From contig NZ_CP088294.1 in NCBI RefSeq assembly GCF_024666525.1, positions 3,720,001 through 3,784,000 on the forward strand: a stretch of 64,000 nucleotides of DNA. The letters run 5' to 3'. This DNA is from Pseudomonas sp. J452 (GTDB lineage Bacteria > Pseudomonadota > Gammaproteobacteria > Pseudomonadales > Pseudomonadaceae). Below, piece by piece: positions 43,093-52,632 of this stretch. How positions within the stretch are numbered: position 1 is the first letter of the stretch; the number at the start of each line of letters is the position of its first letter. Both the position numbers and the translations under genes were made by a program. Below the pieces are notes generated by a model. That model ran no database searches, had not been told where the DNA came from, and saw only the letters and a list, made by a program, of their open reading frames with translations.

Positions 43093-43716
43093 TCAGTCGC
43101 GATCCAGCAAATGGAACTGCGGCAGGCCCAGGTGCCACTGGATGGCCGCCAGGCGCACACCGAGCACGGTCAGCATGGCTACCCCGGTATCCAGCCAGTG
43201 CGGTGTCTGCAGTTCACGCAGGCCAATGAACACCAGCGAGCCGAGAATGCAGGCGGTAGCGTAGATCTCTTTCTTGAAGATCAGCGGAATCTCGTTGCAG
43301 ATAACATCGCGCATCACACCACCGGCCACGCCGGTCATCACGCCCATGATCACCGCAGTGCTGTAGGGCACGTTGTGCTGCAGGGCGACTTCTGTGCCGA
43401 TCACGGTAAACACAGCCAGACCAAAAGCGTCCGCAATCAGCAGGCCGCGCTCGTGGATCGGACGGGTCAGGCGCACCCAGAGCACAGTGCCGATGGCTGC
43501 CAGCGAGGCAACCAGGATATAGGTGTCATTGCGAATCCAGCTGACCGGGTGGTTATCCAGGATCACATCACGCAGGGTCCCTCCCCCTAGCGCGGTGACG
43601 ATGGCGATCACCAGCACACCGAACAGATCCATGGACTTGCGCCCGGCCATCAGGGCGCCGGTGATGGCGAATACGGCGACCCCGAACAGGTCGGCCAGGT
43701 AGAAAAGCTGTTGCAT
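43093..43716 (-). CDS. TRIC/UPF0126 family membrane channel
   Basis: A 207-residue membrane protein of the trimeric intracellular cation channel (UPF0126, YicG-like) family. It is an internal repeat of two similar halves. Each half carries the family turn GGGTLRDVILDN or GGVMRDVICNE between helices. Function in bacteria is uncertain; cation or proton passage is suggested. It lies six bases downstream of gor on the same strand. Confidence 0.85.
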   Translation of the reverse strand: MQQLFYLADLFGVAVFAITGALMAGRKSMDLFGVLVIAIVTALGGGTLRDVILDNHPVSWIRNDTYILVASLAAIGTVLWVRLTRPIHERGLLIADAFGLAVFTVIGTEVALQHNVPYSTAVIMGVMTGVAGGVMRDVICNEIPLIFKKEIYATACILGSLVFIGLRELQTPHWLDTGVAMLTVLGVRLAAIQWHLGLPQFHLLDRD

Positions 43717-43722
43717 GGGAAC

Positions 43723-45081
43723 TCAGGCGCTTACAGGGGTGCGCATGGTAACAAACTCCTCGGCGGCCGTTGGATGGATGCCCAGGGTCTCGTCGAAGAT
43801 CTGCTTGGTCGCGCCAGCCTTGAGTGCCACGGCCAAGCCCTGGATGATCTCGCCCGACTCCGGGCCGACCATGTGGCAGCCCAGTACGCGATCGTTCTCG
43901 GCATCCACCACCAACTTCATCAGGGTTCGCTCCTGGCATTCGGTGAGGCTCAGCTGCATCGGCCGGAAACGACTCTCGAAAACTTTGACCACATGCCCAG
44001 CCGCCCTCGCCTGCTCTTCGCTCAGGCCTACGGTGGCGATATTCGGCAGGCTGAACACGGCGGTCGGGATCAGGTTGTAATCCACCTTGCGGTACTCCTG
44101 CGGGCGGAACAGCCGACGGGCCACGGCCATGCCTTCGGCCAGGGCCACCGGGGTCAGCTGTACGCGACCGATCACATCACCGAGGGCGAGGATCGACGGT
44201 TCGCTGCTCACGTAGTTTTCGTCGACCTTGATGAAGCCGCGCTCATCCAGCTCGACGGCGGTATTTTCCAGGCCGAGATTGTCCAGCATCGGCCGGCGCC
44301 CAGTGGCATAGAACACGCAATCGGTCGGCAACTGGCGACCATCCTGCAGCGTGGCCAGCAGGCTGCCGTCGGGCTGGCGGTCAATCCTGGCGATATCACT
44401 GTTGAATTGTAGGTCCAGCCCCTTGCGGGTCAGCTCGTCTTTCAGGTGCTGGCGCACCGCACCATCGAAGCCGCGCAGGAACAATTCGCGGCGGTACAGC
44501 AGTGATGTCTGTGCACCGAGGCCATGGAAGATCGAGGCGAACTCGACGGCGATATAGCCGCCCCCGACCACCAGCACGCGCTTGGGCAGCTCCTTGAGAA
44601 AGAACGCCTCGTTGGAGGTGATTGCCAGCTCCTTGCCGGGAATATCCGGCACTTGCGGCCAGCCGCCGATGGCGATGAGGATATTGGCTGCGCTGTAACG
44701 CTGGCCGTTGACCTCGACGCTGTGCTTGTCGAGCAGGCGGGCGTGCCCTTCCAGCAGCTCTACCCCGCTATTGAGCAACAGATTGCGGTAGATGCCATTG
44801 AGACGCTGGATCTCGCGGTTCTTGTTAGCGATCAGGGTGGGCCAGTCGAAGCTGGCTTGCTCACTGCTCCAGCCGAATCCCTGCGCCTGCTCGAAGGTCT
44901 CGGCCAAATGGGCGCCGTAGACCAGCAGCTTCTTCGGCACACAGCCAACATTGACGCAGGTGCCGCCTAGATAACGGCTTTCCGCTACCGCCACCTTGGC
45001 GCCGTAGCCAGCAGCGAAACGTGCGGCACGTACACCGCCGGAACCGGCGCCGATGACGAAAAGGTCGAAGTCGTAGGGCAT
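43723..45081 (-). CDS. gor: Glutathione-disulfide reductase
   Basis: A 452-residue flavoenzyme that uses NADPH to reduce oxidized glutathione. FAD loop [15 protein letters not shown] starts at about residue 8; the redox disulfide is [13 protein letters not shown]. The NADPH loop is [15 protein letters not shown]. The C-terminal HPTAAEE carries the catalytic His and Glu. The start at 45,081 follows AAGGAG; a longer in-frame extension is not used. Confidence 0.95.
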   Translation of the reverse strand: MPYDFDLFVIGAGSGGVRAARFAAGYGAKVAVAESRYLGGTCVNVGCVPKKLLVYGAHLAETFEQAQGFGWSSEQASFDWPTLIANKNREIQRLNGIYRNLLLNSGVELLEGHARLLDKHSVEVNGQRYSAANILIAIGGWPQVPDIPGKELAITSNEAFFLKELPKRVLVVGGGYIAVEFASIFHGLGAQTSLLYRRELFLRGFDGAVRQHLKDELTRKGLDLQFNSDIARIDRQPDGSLLATLQDGRQLPTDCVFYATGRRPMLDNLGLENTAVELDERGFIKVDENYVSSEPSILALGDVIGRVQLTPVALAEGMAVARRLFRPQEYRKVDYNLIPTAVFSLPNIATVGLSEEQARAAGHVVKVFESRFRPMQLSLTECQERTLMKLVVDAENDRVLGCHMVGPESGEIIQGLAVALKAGATKQIFDETLGIHPTAAEEFVTMRTPVSA

Positions 45082-45154
45082 GGGTTGTGATCTCCTTAGC
45101 AGGCTGCCAGCATACCCCAACGTCCTCGCCGAACGTTCGCCAGGAGTGCCTGAG

Positions 45155-45577
45155 ATGCGCCCTAGCCTGACCCATATCGCCCTGCATGTGCCCGACTTGC
45201 AGGCCTGTATCGACTTCTATGAGCAATTCTGCGGCATGCGCATCATCCATGAGCGAGCCGGCAAGGGCTCGAAAATCGTGTGGATGGCCGAGCCGGGCAA
45301 GGAGCACCAGTTCATCTTCGTGATCATGCCCGGCGGAAGCGAGCGCCACCTAGCGGCGGACGACTACAGCCATTTCGGCTTCGCCCTGGACAGTCGTCAA
45401 CAGGTCGACACAGTGGCCGAGCAAGCCGAACTGGCAGGCTGCCTGATCTGGGCTCCGCGTGAGGAACCCTACCCTGTCGGCTACTACTGCGGATTGCGCG
45501 ACCCCGCCGGTAACTATGTCGAATTCAGCTATGGCCAGCCACTCGGGCCTGGTTCCGAGCACCTGCCAATCCCCTGA
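45155..45577 (+). CDS. VOC/glyoxalase family protein
   Basis: A 140-residue protein with one vicinal-oxygen-chelate fold: [24 protein letters not shown], then the metal His in HFGFAL and Glu in YVEFSYG. The start at 45,155 has AGGAG nine bases upstream. It is divergent from gor and convergent with galU. Members include glyoxalase I and ring-cleaving dioxygenases; the substrate here is unknown. Confidence 0.8.
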   Translation: MRPSLTHIALHVPDLQACIDFYEQFCGMRIIHERAGKGSKIVWMAEPGKEHQFIFVIMPGGSERHLAADDYSHFGFALDSRQQVDTVAEQAELAGCLIWAPREEPYPVGYYCGLRDPAGNYVEFSYGQPLGPGSEHLPIP

Positions 45578-45583
45578 AATACA

Positions 45584-45605
45584 AAAGCCACCCGCAGGTG
45601 GCTTT
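45584..45605. terminator. Bidirectional terminator between the VOC gene and galU
   Basis: AAAGCCACC, loop CGCA, GGTGGCTTT, with flanking A or T bases on both sides. It can end both convergent transcripts. Confidence 0.75.
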
Positions 45606-45624
45606 CGCTGGCATGGCGCCTGAA

Positions 45625-46464
45625 TCAGTAGGCCCGGCCGGTCTTGTACAGGTGTTCGAAGCAGAAGTTGGTCGCGTCGATGTAGCCTTCCGCGCCACCG
45701 CAGTCAAAACGCTTGCCCTTGAACTTGTAGGCGATCACGCAACCATCCTGAGCCTGTTTCATCAGCGCATCGGTGATCTGAATCTCGCCACCCTTGCCCG
45801 GCTCGGTCTTCTCGATCAGCTCGAAGATGTCCGGGGTGAGGATATAGCGACCGATGATCGCCAGGTTGGACGGCGCGTCTTCCGGCTTCGGCTTCTCGAC
45901 CATGGTGTTCACCCGGTAGATGTCATCGCGGATCATCTCGCCAGAAATCACGCCATATTTCGAGGTTTCCTCCGGCGGCACTTCCTGGATGGCCACGATG
46001 GAGCAGCGGAACTGGTTGTACAGCTTGACCATCTGCTGCAACACGCCATCACCTTCGAGGTTGAGGCACAGGTCGTCGGCCAGAACCACGGCGAATGGTT
46101 CGTCACCAATCAGCGGGCGGCCGCTGAGGATGGCGTGACCCAGGCCCTTCATTTCGACCTGACGGGTATAGGCAAAGCTGCACTCATCGATCAGGCGACG
46201 GATACCGACCAGGTATTTTTCCTTGTCGGTGCCCTGGATCTGGTGCTCCAGCTCGTAGCTGATGTCGAAATGGTCTTCCAGGGCACGCTTGCCGCGGCCG
46301 GTGACCATGGCAATTTCAGTCAGGCCTGCTTCCAAGGCCTCCTCAACGCCGTACTGGATCAGTGGCTTGTTGACCACTGGCAGCATTTCCTTGGGCATGG
46401 CCTTGGTTGCGGGGAGAAAGCGGGTGCCATAGCCGGCAGCCGGGAAGAGACATTTCTTGATCAT
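45625..46464 (-). CDS. galU: UTP-glucose-1-phosphate uridylyltransferase
   Basis: A 279-residue nucleotidyltransferase making UDP-glucose for LPS and exopolysaccharides. The N-terminal KCLFPAAGYGTRFLPATKAMPKEMLPVVNKP is the activation signature, with VVLADDLCL as the metal Asp region. The length equals that known for Pseudomonas GalU. It is downstream of oprF but has its own promoter. Confidence 0.95.
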   Translation of the reverse strand: MIKKCLFPAAGYGTRFLPATKAMPKEMLPVVNKPLIQYGVEEALEAGLTEIAMVTGRGKRALEDHFDISYELEHQIQGTDKEKYLVGIRRLIDECSFAYTRQVEMKGLGHAILSGRPLIGDEPFAVVLADDLCLNLEGDGVLQQMVKLYNQFRCSIVAIQEVPPEETSKYGVISGEMIRDDIYRVNTMVEKPKPEDAPSNLAIIGRYILTPDIFELIEKTEPGKGGEIQITDALMKQAQDGCVIAYKFKGKRFDCGGAEGYIDATNFCFEHLYKTGRAY

Positions 46465-46583
46465 GGGAGTCCTGGATACAACTATGAATAAACTGTCGCG
46501 CAGTCTAATCAGGCGGCGCGGGCCTTACAATGGCACGGATAAGGACACTATCGATGCCAGGTAAATAAGATTATCTCGGGTAC

Positions 46584-46607
46584 AAAAAACCCGGCCGAGG
46601 CCGGGTT
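46584..46607 (-). terminator. oprF terminator
   Basis: On the minus strand AACCCGGC, loop CTCG, GCCGGGTT are followed by TTTTTT. It lies 23 bases past the oprF stop at 46,630. Confidence 0.8.
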
Positions 46608-46629
46608 CTTTGTGAGGCTACAGGGGCAA

Positions 46630-47661
46630 TTACTTGGCCTGAGCTTCTACTTCAGCTTCTACGCGACGGTTAACAGCGCGGCCAGCTTCGCTAGCGTTGT
46701 CTGCAACCGGGCGGGACTCGCCGTAACCGACCGAGTTAACGCGCTCGGCGCCAACGCTGTACTGGTTGACCAGAACATCACGAACTGCGTTGGCACGACG
46801 CTCGGACAGTTTCTGGTTGTAGGCGTCGGTACCCACGGAGTCGGTGTGACCTTCCACGGTGGTAGCGGTTTGCGGGTACTGGTTCATGAAGTCAGCCAGG
46901 TTCTTGATATCACCGTAGCTTTCTTCTTTGACCTGGGCCTTGTCGAAGTCGAACTTCACGTCCAGTTCAACACGAACCACTTCAGCAACAGCCGGGCAGC
47001 CATCGGCGTCAACGGTGGTGTTGGCCGGGGTGTCCGGGCACTTGTCGACGTTGTCGCAAACGCCGTCGTTGTCGCTGTCGCTGCACACGTCAGCTACTGG
47101 CTCAACGGCCGGAGCCGGCTTGGAGCCGCCACCGAAGTTCAGGCCGATACCAACGCTCGGGGCCCACTCGGTGTCGCCCTGGTCGATGTTGTACTGAGCT
47201 TCAACACCAGCACGGGCGTAGAAATTCTCGGTGAAGTACATCTTGGCACCGCCGCCCAGGTTGGCGAAGGTGGAGCCGTTACGGCCGCTGTTGCCGTTCT
47301 GGCCGATGCTCTGATCAGAGAAACCAGCGGATACGTACGGGCGCAGGGTGTCGCCCGGAGCGTTGAAATGGTACAGGGCATCCAGAGCGGTGTTGGAGCC
47401 TTTGATGTTACGGCCGTCGTCGCTACGGGCGTTGTGTACTTCGTCGTAGCCCAGACGCAGTTCAACGGCATCGGTCAGGAAGTAGCCAACGGAGGCGCCG
47501 AACAGGTTGCCGTTGTTGTCGAAGTCGCGGGCGCTATCGAAGAACTCTTTCTTGGCAAAGCCTTCGATTTCTACAGCGCCTTGGCCTTGTGCCAGTACAT
47601 TCAGCGAAGAAGCAGCGATCAGCGAGCCGATGACTACGCCCAAGGTATTTTTCAGTTTCAT
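46630..47661 (-). CDS. oprF: Major outer-membrane porin OprF
   Basis: A 343-residue OprF/OmpA-family protein. The signal peptide (to about 24, LNVLAQ) is followed by an N-terminal beta-barrel. A linker with thrombospondin type 3 repeats DSDNDGVCDNVDKCPDTPAN follows, then an OmpA-like peptidoglycan-binding domain (VEGHTDSVGTDAYN, LSERRANAVRDVLV). OprF anchors the outer membrane and is a slow porin. Start 47,661 begins the signal peptide. It lies downstream of sigX, as in P. aeruginosa. Confidence 0.97.
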   Translation of the reverse strand: MKLKNTLGVVIGSLIAASSLNVLAQGQGAVEIEGFAKKEFFDSARDFDNNGNLFGASVGYFLTDAVELRLGYDEVHNARSDDGRNIKGSNTALDALYHFNAPGDTLRPYVSAGFSDQSIGQNGNSGRNGSTFANLGGGAKMYFTENFYARAGVEAQYNIDQGDTEWAPSVGIGLNFGGGSKPAPAVEPVADVCSDSDNDGVCDNVDKCPDTPANTTVDADGCPAVAEVVRVELDVKFDFDKAQVKEESYGDIKNLADFMNQYPQTATTVEGHTDSVGTDAYNQKLSERRANAVRDVLVNQYSVGAERVNSVGYGESRPVADNASEAGRAVNRRVEAEVEAQAK

Positions 47662-47776
47662 CCGTAAATCCCCATCATGATATTGCAGTGAGTTGCCCCT
47701 ACGGTCATGCGGAGCAACTTGGCGGCGGAGTCTAGCAGAATGACCGGGCAGCGTGCTTGAGATAATTTGCCGCAGA

Positions 47777-48343
47777 CTAAGTTTCGTCGACGCCAGCAAA
47801 TTTCTCGCGCAGACGATCAAGTGCGCGCTTGTAGCGCATTTTGGTTGCGCTGAGGCCCATATGCATGATGTCGGCAATTTCCTGGAACTCCAGTTCGGCG
47901 ACAAAACGCAAAACCAGGATCTCCCGGTCTATTGGATTGACATGCACCAGCCAGCGATCGAGACCACCACGCTCTTCGGCTTTGGGGGTCTTCTCTTCGG
48001 AGGCCTCTTCCAGCGGATCGAGACTTAGCGCATCAAGCAAACGGCGCTTGCGGCGCTCTTTGCGATATTGGGTAATGCATTCGTTATAAGTGATGCTATA
48101 TAGCCATGTCTTGAACTTGGACTTGCCTTCGAAGTTCTTCAGGCCATACAGAACCTTGAGCATGACTTCCTGACAAACATCATCCGCATCACGCTCATTA
48201 CCCAAATAGCGGGCACACACATTGAACAGGGTGCGCTGGTAGCGCCGCATGAGTTCTTCGTATGCGCGAGTGACGTGAAACAGCTCGACATGCGCCCGCT
48301 GCACCAACTCCTCATCCGAGAGTTCGCGCGGGTCGTAACGCAT
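47777..48343 (-). CDS. sigX: ECF sigma factor SigX
   Basis: A 188-residue extracytoplasmic-function sigma factor. The sigma-2 domain (about 25-95) has LFNVCARYLGNERDADDVCQEVML, and sigma-4 (about 135-185) has LVLRFVAELEFQEIADIMHMG. It controls membrane fluidity and oprF expression in pseudomonads. The start at 48,343 gives MRYDPRELSDEEL; the frame is open further upstream but does not look coding. It is followed by oprF. Confidence 0.93.
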   Translation of the reverse strand: MRYDPRELSDEELVQRAHVELFHVTRAYEELMRRYQRTLFNVCARYLGNERDADDVCQEVMLKVLYGLKNFEGKSKFKTWLYSITYNECITQYRKERRKRRLLDALSLDPLEEASEEKTPKAEERGGLDRWLVHVNPIDREILVLRFVAELEFQEIADIMHMGLSATKMRYKRALDRLREKFAGVDET

Positions 48344-48452
48344 TGATAGCGATTGGCCTGTATTCAAAACGGGTCGTGCCGACAAAGAGGTCAGGTGGCA
48401 GCCAGCGCCCACAGAATGGGCACTGGCGGCATACATTAGCAGGGATTGACGG

Positions 48453-49277
48453 TCAGCGACTGCTGACGTGCTGCTCGAGCAGGGTGCGGTTAGCCAGCGA
48501 GACCAGCTCCCCGTCCTCGGTCAGGAGTACGGTTTTTACCGTACCAATCTCCTCGATCTGCCCTTCGACCTCACCCACCTTCACTTGTTGCCCGACTTCA
48601 TAGAGTTCGCGCACATAAATGCCGGCGAGGATCTGCCCGGCGATATCGCGACTGCCCAGTCCCAAAGCCAGGGCGATAGCCAAGCCAATGGAGATCAACA
48701 CGATGGCGATCACGTTGTTGAGCAGTTCGGTTTTCACTTCCAGCTGACCGATGGCCACCGAGATGCTGATAATGATCACCAGCCCCTGGGCAACGCGCCC
48801 CAGGCCGGCGGCGTAGTCCAGACCAACGCCTTCCGCGGCGCCGCGGACAATGCCACTGAGCAGCTGAGCCAACAGCACACCGGCCAGCATGATGGCTGCC
48901 GCGCCGAGAACTTTCGGCAGGTACAGGGCGAGTACGTCGAGGGTGGCGGATACGCGGTCCAGCCCGAGGGACTCGGCGGCGGAAACCAGGAAGATCAGCA
49001 GGACGAACCAGTAGACGATTTTGCCGATCAGGGTCGAAACCGGCACCTGAATGCCCACACGGGAGAGCATTTTGGTCAGCCCGGTACCCGACATCAGGCG
49101 ATCCAGGCCAACCTTGGCCAGAAGCTTGGAGAGCAAGGTATCGAGCAGCTTCGCCACCACGAAACCGAGCAGCACCACCACCAGCGCACCGAACAGGCGC
49201 GGGATGAAGCCGGCGATAGGAGCCCACACCGAGCTCATGGCGTTAACGAGACTTTGAGTCCAGGGGTCGAATTCCAT
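48453..49277 (-). CDS. cmpX: CmpX, MscS-like membrane protein
   Basis: A 274-residue membrane protein with several helices and a C-terminal MscS-type domain (VGEVEGQIEEIGTVKTVLLTEDGELVSLANR). It is known as CmpX in Pseudomonas and linked to membrane homeostasis. The ATG at 49,277 gives MEFDPWTQ, two codons inside the first start codon of the frame (TTG). It belongs to the cmaX-crfX-cmpX-sigX cluster. Confidence 0.9.
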   Translation of the reverse strand: MEFDPWTQSLVNAMSSVWAPIAGFIPRLFGALVVVLLGFVVAKLLDTLLSKLLAKVGLDRLMSGTGLTKMLSRVGIQVPVSTLIGKIVYWFVLLIFLVSAAESLGLDRVSATLDVLALYLPKVLGAAAIMLAGVLLAQLLSGIVRGAAEGVGLDYAAGLGRVAQGLVIIISISVAIGQLEVKTELLNNVIAIVLISIGLAIALALGLGSRDIAGQILAGIYVRELYEVGQQVKVGEVEGQIEEIGTVKTVLLTEDGELVSLANRTLLEQHVSSR

Positions 49278-49279
49278 AT

Positions 49280-49522
49280 TCAATCAGCCTTGTCTGCGGA
49301 GCGCGGGGATGAGGTGCGGGAAACCGGGGTTACATGGGCCGAGCCGTTGTTCAGCGCAATCATCAGGGCCTCGATACAGTGCCCCATGAGACTAAACAGA
49401 TCGCCCACGCCAACCTGGCGGTTGGCCGTTTTCAGGACGCGACCGAGTGTGGCGTCGTCGTCATGGGTGGTCGTGTGCGACTTGAGCAAGTCGCGCAAGG
49501 ATTCTTCGAACGGATCGTGCAT
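49280..49522 (-). CDS. crfX: CrfX small conserved protein
   Basis: An 80-residue cytoplasmic protein (MHDPFEESLRDLLKSHTTT ... TSSPRSADKAD) whose position between cmaX and cmpX identifies CrfX. GAGG precedes the ATG at 49,522; a GTG two codons upstream is possible. The function is unknown; it is SigX- or AlgU-linked in other pseudomonads. Confidence 0.85.
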   Translation of the reverse strand: MHDPFEESLRDLLKSHTTTHDDDATLGRVLKTANRQVGVGDLFSLMGHCIEALMIALNNGSAHVTPVSRTSSPRSADKAD

Positions 49523-49577
49523 GCGCACCTCGCGTGGATATGTTGCCTAGACGTGCCCCTGTCCGGCGGGGTCACAT

Positions 49578-50573
49578 CTACAGCCAGCGTAATCGGCGGA
49601 ACAGCCACCATTGGAATGTGGCAACAGCGCCGATCAATACACAGGCAATCAGGAAGCCATACGTACTGTCCGCACCAGGGATGCCGCCGACATTGATCCC
49701 GAGCAGGCCAGTGATGCAGCTGATCGGCAGGAAGAAACCGGTAATGATGCCGAGCCAGTACATGGTGCGTCCCATGTGCTCGCTCATGCGCCGGTGTTCG
49801 GACTCCAGCACCAGCCCTACTCGCTCACGAACCAACTCCAGCTCTTCCAGATAGCGAGTCAGGCGATTGTGCAGCTCGTTCCAGTAGCTGGTGTCGCTGG
49901 CAGCAAACCAGCTGAAACCATTGCGCAGCAACTGCGCATAGATATCGCGCTGCGGTGCGAGAAAGCGTCGTAACCCGGCGGCGCGCCGGCGAATCTGCAG
50001 CATCAGGCTGTGATCCGGTAGATAGCGCTCATTGCTGTCCAGACGCTCTTCTTGCTCGTCAAGCTGCTCGGACAGTTCGCTGACCAGGGTGTCGACACGA
50101 TCCGTGAGGTTTTCCGCGAGGAACAGGATCAGCTCGGCCGGGCTCTTCGGGCCCAGGCCTTTCGCCAATTGTGCGATCAGCTCTTCGGTTGCGCGCAGGG
50201 GGCGCAAACGCAGGGAGATCACTCGCCGTGCATCAGCAAAGATGCGCACGGAGACCATGTCTTCCGGCTCTGCACCGGGGTTCAGGTTGATCCCGCGCAG
50301 AAACAGCAACAACTCATCGGCAGGCAGTGCCAGCACTCGTGGCCGGGTGTTTTCTTCCAGCAGCAGGTTGCAACTGAACTCGTCGAGCCCACTCTGGCTT
50401 CGCAGCCAGGCCTGCGCCTGCGGATGACTGCGATCCCAGTGTAGCCACAGGCTTTCCTCAGCCTTGAGCTGCAAGCCATCCAGCTCTGCACGGGTAATGC
50501 CACGCGCACCGCCCCGCCCATCGAGGACGAAGGCGTGTACCAGGCCCCACTGCAGGTTGTCCTGCTCAATCAT
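49578..50573 (-). CDS. cmaX: CmaX, CorA/ZntB-family metal transporter
   Basis: A 331-residue CorA-superfamily transporter with a large cytoplasmic helical domain. Two C-terminal helices (TMYWLGIITGFFLPISCITGLLG and FLIACVLIGAVATFQWW) flank the pore-entry loop GINVGG, the GxN motif with Ile in the middle position as in ZntB. It likely moves Zn2+, Mg2+ or other divalent ions. CmaX is the name in P. aeruginosa for the gene next to crfX. Confidence 0.9.
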   Translation of the reverse strand: MIEQDNLQWGLVHAFVLDGRGGARGITRAELDGLQLKAEESLWLHWDRSHPQAQAWLRSQSGLDEFSCNLLLEENTRPRVLALPADELLLFLRGINLNPGAEPEDMVSVRIFADARRVISLRLRPLRATEELIAQLAKGLGPKSPAELILFLAENLTDRVDTLVSELSEQLDEQEERLDSNERYLPDHSLMLQIRRRAAGLRRFLAPQRDIYAQLLRNGFSWFAASDTSYWNELHNRLTRYLEELELVRERVGLVLESEHRRMSEHMGRTMYWLGIITGFFLPISCITGLLGINVGGIPGADSTYGFLIACVLIGAVATFQWWLFRRLRWL

Positions 50574-50630
50574 CCGTAATCACTCTGTCTGGTGGCGAGC
50601 AAGCCCGCAGCCGGCCGGGCTTGGCACCTT

Positions 50631-51119
50631 TTATTCAGGCATCTTCAGGGCTTGCGGTGAAACGATGATGCCGTTGTTGTCGGCATACACGAACTCGCCC
50701 GGACGGAAAGTCACGCCGCCGAAAGTGACAACCACATTGAGATCACCGATGCCGCGCTTGTCGGTCTTCATCGGGTGGCTGGCCAGGGCCTGCACACCGA
50801 GATCGGTTTGCGCCAGGACATCGACATCGCGCACGCAACCGTAGATAACCATGCCTTCCCAGCCGTTCTTCGCGGCTTTCTCGGCGATCATGTCACCCAG
50901 CAGGGCGCGGCGCAGCGAGCCGCCGCCATCGACCACCAGGACTTTGCCCGCACCAGGCAGGTCGGCCTGGGACTTGACCAGGGAGTTGTCTTCGAAGCAC
51001 TTCACCGTGACGATCTCGCCACCGAAGGAATCGCGCCCGCCGAAGTTGGCGAACATAGGCTCAACCACTTGCACCAGTTCCGGGTAGGCGTCGCACAGGT
51101 CGGGAGTGATGTATTGCAT
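50631..51119 (-). CDS. rraA: RraA-family protein
   Basis: A 162-residue RraA-like protein. The characteristic [25 protein letters not shown] and [25 protein letters not shown] stretches match RraA, which inhibits RNase E in E. coli. Other members are HMG/CHA aldolases, so enzymatic function cannot be excluded. Confidence 0.88.
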   Translation of the reverse strand: MQYITPDLCDAYPELVQVVEPMFANFGGRDSFGGEIVTVKCFEDNSLVKSQADLPGAGKVLVVDGGGSLRRALLGDMIAEKAAKNGWEGMVIYGCVRDVDVLAQTDLGVQALASHPMKTDKRGIGDLNVVVTFGGVTFRPGEFVYADNNGIIVSPQALKMPE

Positions 51120-51148
51120 GGGAAAGCTCCTTTTAGTGAAGAACAGCG

Positions 51149-51478
51149 TCAGACGTCGATGCCTATGCGATCCCCCGCATAGGCCAGTTTCAGTTGCTTC
51201 AGGCCAGCACAGGTGGCATTTAGCGGCTGCCCGCTGAGCAGATCGAACTCGACCCCGTGACGCGCGCAGCGCAGCACCGTACCGACCAGCGTAGCGTTGT
51301 GCAAGGGTGCGCCCTGGTGTGGGCAGCGGTTCTCCAGCAGTACCGGCTGACGATCAATCACCAGCAACAACAGGCTGCGCCCGCTGACCTGAAAGGTCTG
51401 CCGATAACCATCATCAAGATTGATCAGGCGCTCAAGCGCTACAAACATGGCGGCACCATGCGGAGAATTGGCCGGCAT
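51149..51478 (-). CDS. Rieske [2Fe-2S] protein
   Basis: A 109-residue Rieske ferredoxin-like protein. The cluster ligands are in [13 protein letters not shown] and [11 protein letters not shown] (Cys-x-His, then Cys-x2-His). No membrane helix is visible. It lies downstream of the hydrolase gene and may form a small unit with it. The start at 51,478 is one of two Met choices (the other at 51,448), with no strong ribosome site. Confidence 0.75.
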   Translation of the reverse strand: MPANSPHGAAMFVALERLINLDDGYRQTFQVSGRSLLLLVIDRQPVLLENRCPHQGAPLHNATLVGTVLRCARHGVEFDLLSGQPLNATCAGLKQLKLAYAGDRIGIDV

Positions 51479-51523
51479 TGCCCTTGCCTGCCATCTTAGC
51501 CGCAAGCTTGAGCGCTTGGCACC

Positions 51524-52493
51524 TCAGTCGTGAGCCAGCCCGGCCGGCAATTGCCCTTCGCGCAACCAGCGCTCAACCAGCGGCCAGACTTCCTGTTGCG
51601 CGTCCTTGCTGACCAGCATTTCAACGTGACCATAGTCGCTGTTGAAACCCTTGCTCTTGGCCAACTCGAGGAACGCCCGAGGGGCTGCGATGAATTGCTC
51701 ATAGAGTTTGCGGCACGCCCAGGTCGGGTCCTGCATATCACCGGCGGCGCTCACCGCCAGCAATGGCATGCGCACCTCGGCCATGCCGGCCCACCAGTCG
51801 CGCTGCTTGTCGCCAAAGCGACCGAACAAGCGGTGCCAGCGCAGGCTCTCGCGCACCAGACCAATCGGCTCGTCTTCCGGGCCGCGTTTCAGGCGCGAAC
51901 CGGAGACATGGCGAAAGCCCTTGAGTAGCAGACGACTGCCCCACTCCACCGGCGGCACCTTGAGCGGCCAGTAGATGCGACTGATCTGACTGCCAAACAG
52001 CGCCGCGGAAGCGACATCCTCCTCGCCCAGATAATGCCCGCCCAAGGCCGCCGCCAGGGTAATGCCACCCAGCGAGTGGCCAACCCAGTGGGGGGGCCTG
52101 GCCATTCTGCTCACGGACAAAGGCGGCAATGGCCGGCAGGTCGTAGCGGGCATAGTCGGCCACGGTGTTGCGACTGTAAGCCTGGTTACGTGGCGACAGG
52201 CCGTGACCACGCATTTCTGCGATCCACACATCGAAACCGGCACGCGCCAGATAAGGGCCCAGGCCGATGCATTTGGGCGAATACCAGAAACGTCGATTGG
52301 AGAAGCTACCGTGCAGCAGGATCACCGGCACGCCGCGATTTTCCTGGTTGGCATGACCGAGCCGGGTCAGCGCCAGTTCGACGGAATAGTCGGGGCTGTT
52401 ACCCGGTTTGAGACGGTAGACATCCTCACTCAGATCGCCGCGTAATTCGGCGCTGATCAGGGCGACGGGGAATAACTCGCTACTGCTTTGCAT
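51524..52493 (-). pseudogene. Alpha/beta hydrolase, frameshifted at a poly-G tract
   Basis: Two frames make one protein of about 322 residues. The first, from ATG 52,493, has ILLHGSFSNRRFWY and AEMRGHGLS, and breaks after EQNGQAPPLGW. The second continues HWVGHSLGGI (nucleophile Ser elbow), TLAAALGGHYL, and ends DYGHVEMLVSKD (catalytic His). The break is at seven G (plus strand 52,090-52,096); with six, EQNGQAPHWVGHSLGG reads through. This is a putative esterase of the kind found next to ppsA in P. aeruginosa. The shift may be a base-calling error. Confidence 0.8.
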
Positions 52494-52585
52494 AGTCGTT
52501 CTTGCACAAAAAAGTTGCCGGGAGCAATTGCTGGCGTTGCCCGCAGGGCCGGCCCAGAGGGTTTCTGCCACGGATGGCAGGACAC

Positions 52586-52613
52586 AAAAAAGGGCGGAAT
52601 TGCTCCCGCCCTT
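52586..52613 (-). terminator. ppsA terminator
   Basis: On the minus strand AAGGGCGG, loop GAGCAATT, CCGCCCTT are followed by a run of T. It ends ppsA, whose stop is at 52,633. Confidence 0.75.
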
Positions 52614-52632
52614 CAGTGCTGGTGGCGTTAAC

